Of a DNA stretch of 64,000 nt, positions 60,229-64,000 are shown piece after piece; position 1 is the stretch's first letter; each line of letters opens with the position of its first letter. The DNA lies in the NCBI RefSeq assembly GCF_030733845.1, contig NZ_CP132312.1, positions 186,001-250,000 of the forward strand, written 5' to 3'. Made by a program: the position numbers and the translations under genes. The notes under the pieces were generated by a model. It was not told where the DNA came from and did no database searches. It was given only the letters and a program-made list of their open reading frames with translations. Source of the stretch: Shinella zoogloeoides (lineage in GTDB: Bacteria; Pseudomonadota; Alphaproteobacteria; Rhizobiales; Rhizobiaceae).

Positions 60229-60825
60229 ATGTCGATCTATAAACTGAAATCATCCTTTCAGAGCCTGCTTCGTCCACTGGTAGGGCGTCTGGCCGGCATG
60301 GGGCTCACGGCCAATCAGGTGACGCTGGTGGCGGCCGTCGTTTCCGTCGGGATCGGCGCGCTTCTCCTCGCCCGGCCCGAGCCGGCGCTCTTCGCGCTCG
60401 TCCCGGTCTGGATGTTCCTGCGCATGGCCTTCAACGCCGTCGACGGCATGCTGGCCCGCGAGCATGGCCAGAAAAGCGCGCTCGGCGGCTATCTCAACGA
60501 GATCGCGGATGTCGTTTCGGATGCCGCACTCTATGTGCCTTTCGCGCTGATCGCGCCCTTTTCCCTGCCCTGGCTGGCGGCGATCATCTTCCTCGCGACG
60601 CTGACGGAGTTCGCAGGCGTGCTCGGCGTCGCCCATGGCAATGGCCGGAACTACGAGGGGCCGATGGGCAAGAGCGACCGGGCGCTGCTCTTCGGCGCGC
60701 TGGGCGCGCTGGTGGCGGGCTTCGGCACGCTGCCGGAATGGACGTGGCACATCCAGCCGATGGCCTGCGTGCTGCTCGCCTGGACGGTCGTCAACCGCGT
60801 CCGGGCCGGCCTTGCCGAAACCTGA
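60229..60825 (+). CDS. ynbA: CDP-alcohol phosphatidyltransferase-like protein (YnbA type)
   Basis: A 198-residue membrane enzyme with about six segments, starting MSIYKLKSSFQSLLRP, which matches the YnbA N-terminus. The CDP-alcohol motif is altered: FNAVDGMLAREHGQKSALGG then YLNEIADVVSDAALY; Asn replaces the first Asp and Glu the usual Asp after the Gly. The same substitutions occur in YnbA as I recall it, so this is a family trait, not decay. It would join a headgroup alcohol to the CDP-lipid made by the YnbB-like enzyme. It is divergent from the other ynb-like genes. Confidence 0.86.
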   Translation: MSIYKLKSSFQSLLRPLVGRLAGMGLTANQVTLVAAVVSVGIGALLLARPEPALFALVPVWMFLRMAFNAVDGMLAREHGQKSALGGYLNEIADVVSDAALYVPFALIAPFSLPWLAAIIFLATLTEFAGVLGVAHGNGRNYEGPMGKSDRALLFGALGALVAGFGTLPEWTWHIQPMACVLLAWTVVNRVRAGLAET

Positions 60826-62142
60826 CTAGCGTTTGTCGCCAAACCGGCGCGGCGTCGGTCGGCCGGTCACCTGCTCCCAGTGCTCGTCGGCGCGCCGCTC
60901 GAAGGTCGCGGCATCGCGCGCGTCGCTCTGGTAGAAGGCGCCGCGGGCAACGTCCGGGGCATAGACCTGATCGCTCCAGCCGCGCCCGTCGTCGTGCGGG
61001 AAGGCGTAGCCGACATGGCCGAGCGCCGCCGCGCCCTTGTAATGCGCATCGCGCAGATGCATCGGCACGGAGGACGGCGCTTCGTTCGCCACATGGGCAA
61101 GCGCCAGCGATATGCCGCGGCAGGCGGCGTTTGATTTCGGCGCGCGGGCGACGTGCAGAGCGGCATGGGCGAGCACGATCTGCGCTTCCGGATAACCGAT
61201 CTTCTCCACCGCATGCAGCGCCGCGACGGCGGTCTGGAGGGCGGTGTTGTCGGCGAGACCGACGTCCTCAGAGGCGTGGATCATGATGCGGCGGGCGATG
61301 TAGCGCGGGTCCTCGCCGCCGTGGATGAGCCGGGCAAGCCAGTAGAGCGTCGCGTCGGGATCGGAACCGCGCATCGATTTCACGAAAGCCGAGACGACGT
61401 CGTAATGCGCATCGCCCGAGCGGTCGTGATTGACGGGCGCGGCGGCATAGGCTTCCTCGACCATCGCTTCCGTGACGATCACGGGCTCGCCTGCCGCGTG
61501 GCCGACCGCAAGGCTTTCCAGCACCGTCAGCGCGCGGCGGGCATCGCCGCCCGAGCGGCCGGCGATCCGGCGCAGCATGGCCGGTTCCAGCCGAACCTCG
61601 ATGCCCCGGTCGGCGAGATGACGGAGGCCGCGCCGGACCACTTCCTCCATCTCCTCGATGGCCAACGGCTCCAGCTTGAGGATGGTCGAGCGCGAGATGA
61701 GCGCGGGCGTCAGCGTGTGGTAGGGATTGCCGGTGGTCGCGCCGATGAAGTCGGCAACGCCTTCCTCGCAGAGCGCCAGAAGGTGATCCTGCTGGGTGGC
61801 GCTGAAGCGATGCACCTCGTCGGCGAAGAGCAATGTCGGGCGCATGCGCGCCTCGTCCGCGATCTTGCGGATATCGGCGACGTTGTTGTGCGCGGCGTGC
61901 AGCGGACGGAAATTCTTGCCGAGCATGTTGCCGATGGCGCGGGCGATCGACGTTTTGCCGAGGCCCGGCGGGCCATAGAGGATGATGCTGCCGAGCCGCC
62001 CGGCCGCGATGCGTCGTCGCAACATCGTACCGGGGCCGATGACCTTTTCCTGCCCGATCACGTCGTCCAGCGTCGCCGGGCGCAGTTCAGCGGCAAGGGG
62101 CATCGAGCCGGTGCGCGGCGCGGCGTCGAAAAGATCGGTCAT
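60826..62142 (-). CDS. rarA: Replication-associated recombination protein A, AAA+ ATPase
   Basis: A 438-residue RarA/MgsA/WRNIP1-type AAA+ protein that acts at stalled replication forks. Walker A is YGPPGLGKTSIARAI, Walker B is LLFADEVHRFSATQQ, sensor 1 is ATTGNPYHTLTPALISR, and sensor 2 includes SGGDARRALTVLE. The C-terminal oligomerisation region has KSMRGSDPDATLYWLARLI and ARRIMIHASEDVGLADN. It converges on ynbA, with stops abutting at 60825/60826 and no terminator visible. Confidence 0.94.
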   Translation of the reverse strand: MTDLFDAAPRTGSMPLAAELRPATLDDVIGQEKVIGPGTMLRRRIAAGRLGSIILYGPPGLGKTSIARAIGNMLGKNFRPLHAAHNNVADIRKIADEARMRPTLLFADEVHRFSATQQDHLLALCEEGVADFIGATTGNPYHTLTPALISRSTILKLEPLAIEEMEEVVRRGLRHLADRGIEVRLEPAMLRRIAGRSGGDARRALTVLESLAVGHAAGEPVIVTEAMVEEAYAAAPVNHDRSGDAHYDVVSAFVKSMRGSDPDATLYWLARLIHGGEDPRYIARRIMIHASEDVGLADNTALQTAVAALHAVEKIGYPEAQIVLAHAALHVARAPKSNAACRGISLALAHVANEAPSSVPMHLRDAHYKGAAALGHVGYAFPHDDGRGWSDQVYAPDVARGAFYQSDARDAATFERRADEHWEQVTGRPTPRRFGDKR

Positions 62143-62270
62143 GGCTGCCCCCGTCGAAAGATTGTCCGTTCCGGCCGGGCTTCGCGAAAAAGGACCCGCT
62201 CGCCCGGCCGGATGACGTTCGTCTATCGGCCGGAGCAGGCAGGGTCAAAGGCATTTGTGGATGATTGCGG

Positions 62271-63041
62271 TCAATGCAGCCCGAAGAGGTTCAGCAGTTC
62301 CTCCCGGTGGCGCACGAATTCCGGCGCGCTGCGGTCACGCGGGCGCGGCAGGTCGATCTCGATCAGCCGCGGCGCCGCGTTCTTCTCGCGCGGCAGGATG
62401 AGGATGCGGTCGGCTAGATAGATCGCCTCCTCCAGATCGTGGGTGACGAGGATGGTGGTCACGTCCTCGTCGCGCCAGATGCGGGTCAGCTCCTGCTGCA
62501 TGCTGATCTTCGTCATGGCGTCGAGTGCGCCGAGCGGCTCGTCGAGCAGCAGGATTTCCGGCTGGACGGCAAGGGCTCGGGCAATGCCGACACGCTGCGC
62601 CATGCCGCCGGAAAGCTGGCGCGGATAGGCGTTCTCGAAGGACTGAAGCCCGACGAGCTGCACATAGCGGCGGGCCCGGCTTTTCGCCTCCTCGCGGCCG
62701 ACGCCGCTCGTGTCGAGCCCGAAGGCGACGTTTTCCAGCACCGTCAGCCAGGGCAGGAGGCGCGGCTCCTGGAAGATGACGGCGCGCTCCGCCCCGACGC
62801 CCCTGACGGCCTTGCCGTCGATCAGCACCTCGCCGCCATCGGCATGGTCGAGCCCGGCGAGGATGCGCAGCAGCGTCGTTTTGCCCGAGCCGCTGGCGCC
62901 GACGATGGCAAGGCTCTCGCCGGAGCGGATATTCAGGTTGACGTCACTGAGGACCGGCAGTGGCTTGCCGTTGAGGGTGAAGGATTTCGAGAGGTGACGG
63001 ATCGTCACCTCTCCGCGAACGGTTTGGGAGGTAAGGCTCAT
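62271..63041 (-). CDS. ABC transporter ATP-binding protein, sulfonate/nitrate/taurine type
   Basis: A 256-residue ABC ATPase of the SsuB/TauB/NrtD class. Walker A is GASGSGKTTLLRIL (about 50-63), signature LSGGMAQRVGIARAL, Walker B ILLLDEPLGALDAMT, switch His in LVTHDLEEAIYLADR. The Ala in the signature Gly-Gly-Met-Ala is typical of this class. It lies nine bases after the binding-protein gene (63051). No permease gene lies between them or downstream before rarA, so the channel subunit must be elsewhere. Confidence 0.9.
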   Translation of the reverse strand: MSLTSQTVRGEVTIRHLSKSFTLNGKPLPVLSDVNLNIRSGESLAIVGASGSGKTTLLRILAGLDHADGGEVLIDGKAVRGVGAERAVIFQEPRLLPWLTVLENVAFGLDTSGVGREEAKSRARRYVQLVGLQSFENAYPRQLSGGMAQRVGIARALAVQPEILLLDEPLGALDAMTKISMQQELTRIWRDEDVTTILVTHDLEEAIYLADRILILPREKNAAPRLIEIDLPRPRDRSAPEFVRHREELLNLFGLH

Positions 63042-63050
63042 GGTCGTTCC

Positions 63051-64000
63051 TCAGTTCGTCGCCGCGTCGGGCGAATAGAGCACGTCCTTGGCAGCGAGCT
63101 GGCCTTCCTTCAGTTTGCCCTCGCGCACCAGCACGTCGATCCAGAACTGCACGTCGCGCTCGGCGGGCAGGCCCCCGGCGCGCACGCCGTAGCCGCGGAA
63201 ATACTGGGCGATATCAGGATTCTCGCCGCGTGCCTTCAGCGTCTTGGCAAGGATGTCCCGGGTTTCCTGCGGATGTTCACGGGCATAGTCGAGCGCGCGG
63301 GCGGACTGCTCGACGAAGATCTTCGCCGCCTCCGGATGCGCCTTCACGAAGTCGCGTCGCAGCACCACGAAGCCGCCGGCGATTTCTCCGAGGACTTCCG
63401 TATCGCCGAAGACGGCGCGCAGACCGCCATTCTTGCGCGCCACGCCCTCGAAGGTCGTCTGCCAGTAGCCGAAGGCGGAGATATCGACCTGGCCGGAACG
63501 CAGGACCTGCTCGAGCTGCGGCCCCGGCACGACGATCTGGTTGGCGGCGTCCGTCGGCAGGCCGACCGAGTGCAGCGCCTCGCGGATCGTGTAGTCGAGA
63601 TGGGCGCCGAGCGTGTTGACGGCGATGCTCTTGCCGGCGATGTCCTTGATCGACTTGATGGGGCTGTCTTCCAGGACGTAGAAGATCGACTCCACTTCCT
63701 TGTTGATGCCGTTCGAGGGATAGGCCGCGACGAAGTCGTTGCCACTGACGATGGAATTGAGAACGGCGGAGGTGGCGGCGCTGCCGATCTCCACGTCGCC
63801 GGAGGCGAGCGCGATCAGCGAAGCCGGGCCGCCGCCGGCATAGCCGACATTTTCGAGCGTGATGCCGGTTCCGTCGAAATAGCCGAGTTCTGCGGCCAGC
63901 TCATGGGCGGCGAGGCCGCCCTGGCTGGCCAGGAAGCGGAGCTTGACGTCTTCTGCCGAGGCATTGGCGGCAAGGCCTATGAAGAGGGCTGCGGAGAGGA
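63051..64000 (-). CDS. ABC transporter substrate-binding protein, aliphatic-sulfonate type (5' end outside window)
   Basis: A periplasmic binding protein of the SsuA class. From the right edge the frame reads LSAALFIGLAANASAEDVKL, so the signal peptide is only partly inside the window and about 316 residues are visible. Class motifs are GGGPASLIALASGDVEIGSA, SIKSIKDIAGKSIAVN-like text (PIKSIKDIAGKSIAVNTLGA) and ALDYAREHPQETRDILAKTL. The substrate could be a sulfonate, taurine or similar; sequence alone cannot separate these. It is nine bases before the ATPase gene. Confidence 0.87.
   Translation of the reverse strand, partial: LSAALFIGLAANASAEDVKLRFLASQGGLAAHELAAELGYFDGTGITLENVGYAGGGPASLIALASGDVEIGSAATSAVLNSIVSGNDFVAAYPSNGINKEVESIFYVLEDSPIKSIKDIAGKSIAVNTLGAHLDYTIREALHSVGLPTDAANQIVVPGPQLEQVLRSGQVDISAFGYWQTTFEGVARKNGGLRAVFGDTEVLGEIAGGFVVLRRDFVKAHPEAAKIFVEQSARALDYAREHPQETRDILAKTLKARGENPDIAQYFRGYGVRAGGLPAERDVQFWIDVLVREGKLKEGQLAAKDVLYSPDAATN

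Noticed and set aside
1..64000. CRISPR array, tRNA, rRNA, insertion sequence or prophage genes
   Set aside because: No regularly spaced repeats, cloverleaf-like sequence, transposase, integrase or phage structural gene was seen; a covariance-model search would be needed to exclude small RNAs.

Overview
The window looks like chromosome or large-replicon sequence from a high-GC alphaproteobacterium, most likely of the Rhizobiaceae (Rhizobium/Agrobacterium/Ensifer/Shinella range). The support is the GC-rich codon use, the density of ABC-transporter and LysR/TetR genes, a rhizobial-type GC-rich intergenic repeat, and operons joined by ATGA/TGATG overlaps. I saw no rRNA, tRNA, phage, insertion sequence or CRISPR array. 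Genus and replicon are inference only.

Layout. 1-3.6 kb: an edge-truncated Tat-exported ABC solute-binding protein, divergent from a LysR regulator and an aminotransferase. 3.7-7.6 kb: a MarR regulator and a copper-efflux unit (small HMA chaperone, copA, cueR) with two MerR-type 19-bp-spacer promoters. 7.6-8.3 kb: a vapBC toxin-antitoxin pair with an operator-like palindrome. 8.3-15.6 kb: a TetR regulator divergent from a polyamine-type ABC importer (binding protein, two permeases, ATPase) that continues into an MBL-fold hydrolase and an aldehyde dehydrogenase, with a rhizobial repeat pair between the first two genes. 15.8-22.8 kb: two DMT exporters, a MerR/XRE/cupin regulator, a VOC protein, an omptin-type outer-membrane protease with a 28-bp perfect palindrome upstream, and a TetR/GFA operon.

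22.9-40.7 kb is a surface-polysaccharide locus: mannose-1-P guanylyltransferase/mannose-6-P isomerase, cupin, polymerase/ligase-like membrane protein, Wzx-like flippase, GT2, sugar-nucleotide epimerase, two GT4 enzymes and a tandem alpha/beta-hydrolase. It ends in a tight five-gene cassette (GNAT, AsnB-type amidotransferase, acyl carrier protein, AMP-forming acyl ligase, NAD-synthase-like protein). The cassette resembles the tailoring enzymes of exosortase-A EPS loci, but no exosortase is visible here.

40.7-53.3 kb is one ten-gene minus-strand run that I read as a catabolic operon for arginine or a related guanidino amino acid. It holds an APC permease, universal stress protein, guanidinobutyrase, 2-ketoarginine decarboxylase-like TPP enzyme, aldehyde dehydrogenase, ATP-grasp enzyme, C45 acyltransferase, D-amino-acid dehydrogenase, a racemase fused to a degenerate arginase-like domain, and RidA. 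An Lrp/AsnC regulator and a nitrilase-family amidase are divergent. The proposed route is L-Arg to D-Arg to 2-iminoarginine to 2-ketoarginine to 4-guanidinobutanal to 4-guanidinobutanoate to GABA plus urea. The fused racemase and the ATP-grasp/C45 pair are the least explained parts and my best candidates for something undescribed.

55.0-60.8 kb is a phospholipid-like cluster matching the uncharacterised ynbABCD set of enterobacteria, plus an added PlsC-type acyltransferase and a small membrane protein. 60.8-64 kb holds rarA and a sulfonate/nitrate-type ABC ATPase and binding protein, the latter cut by the window edge.
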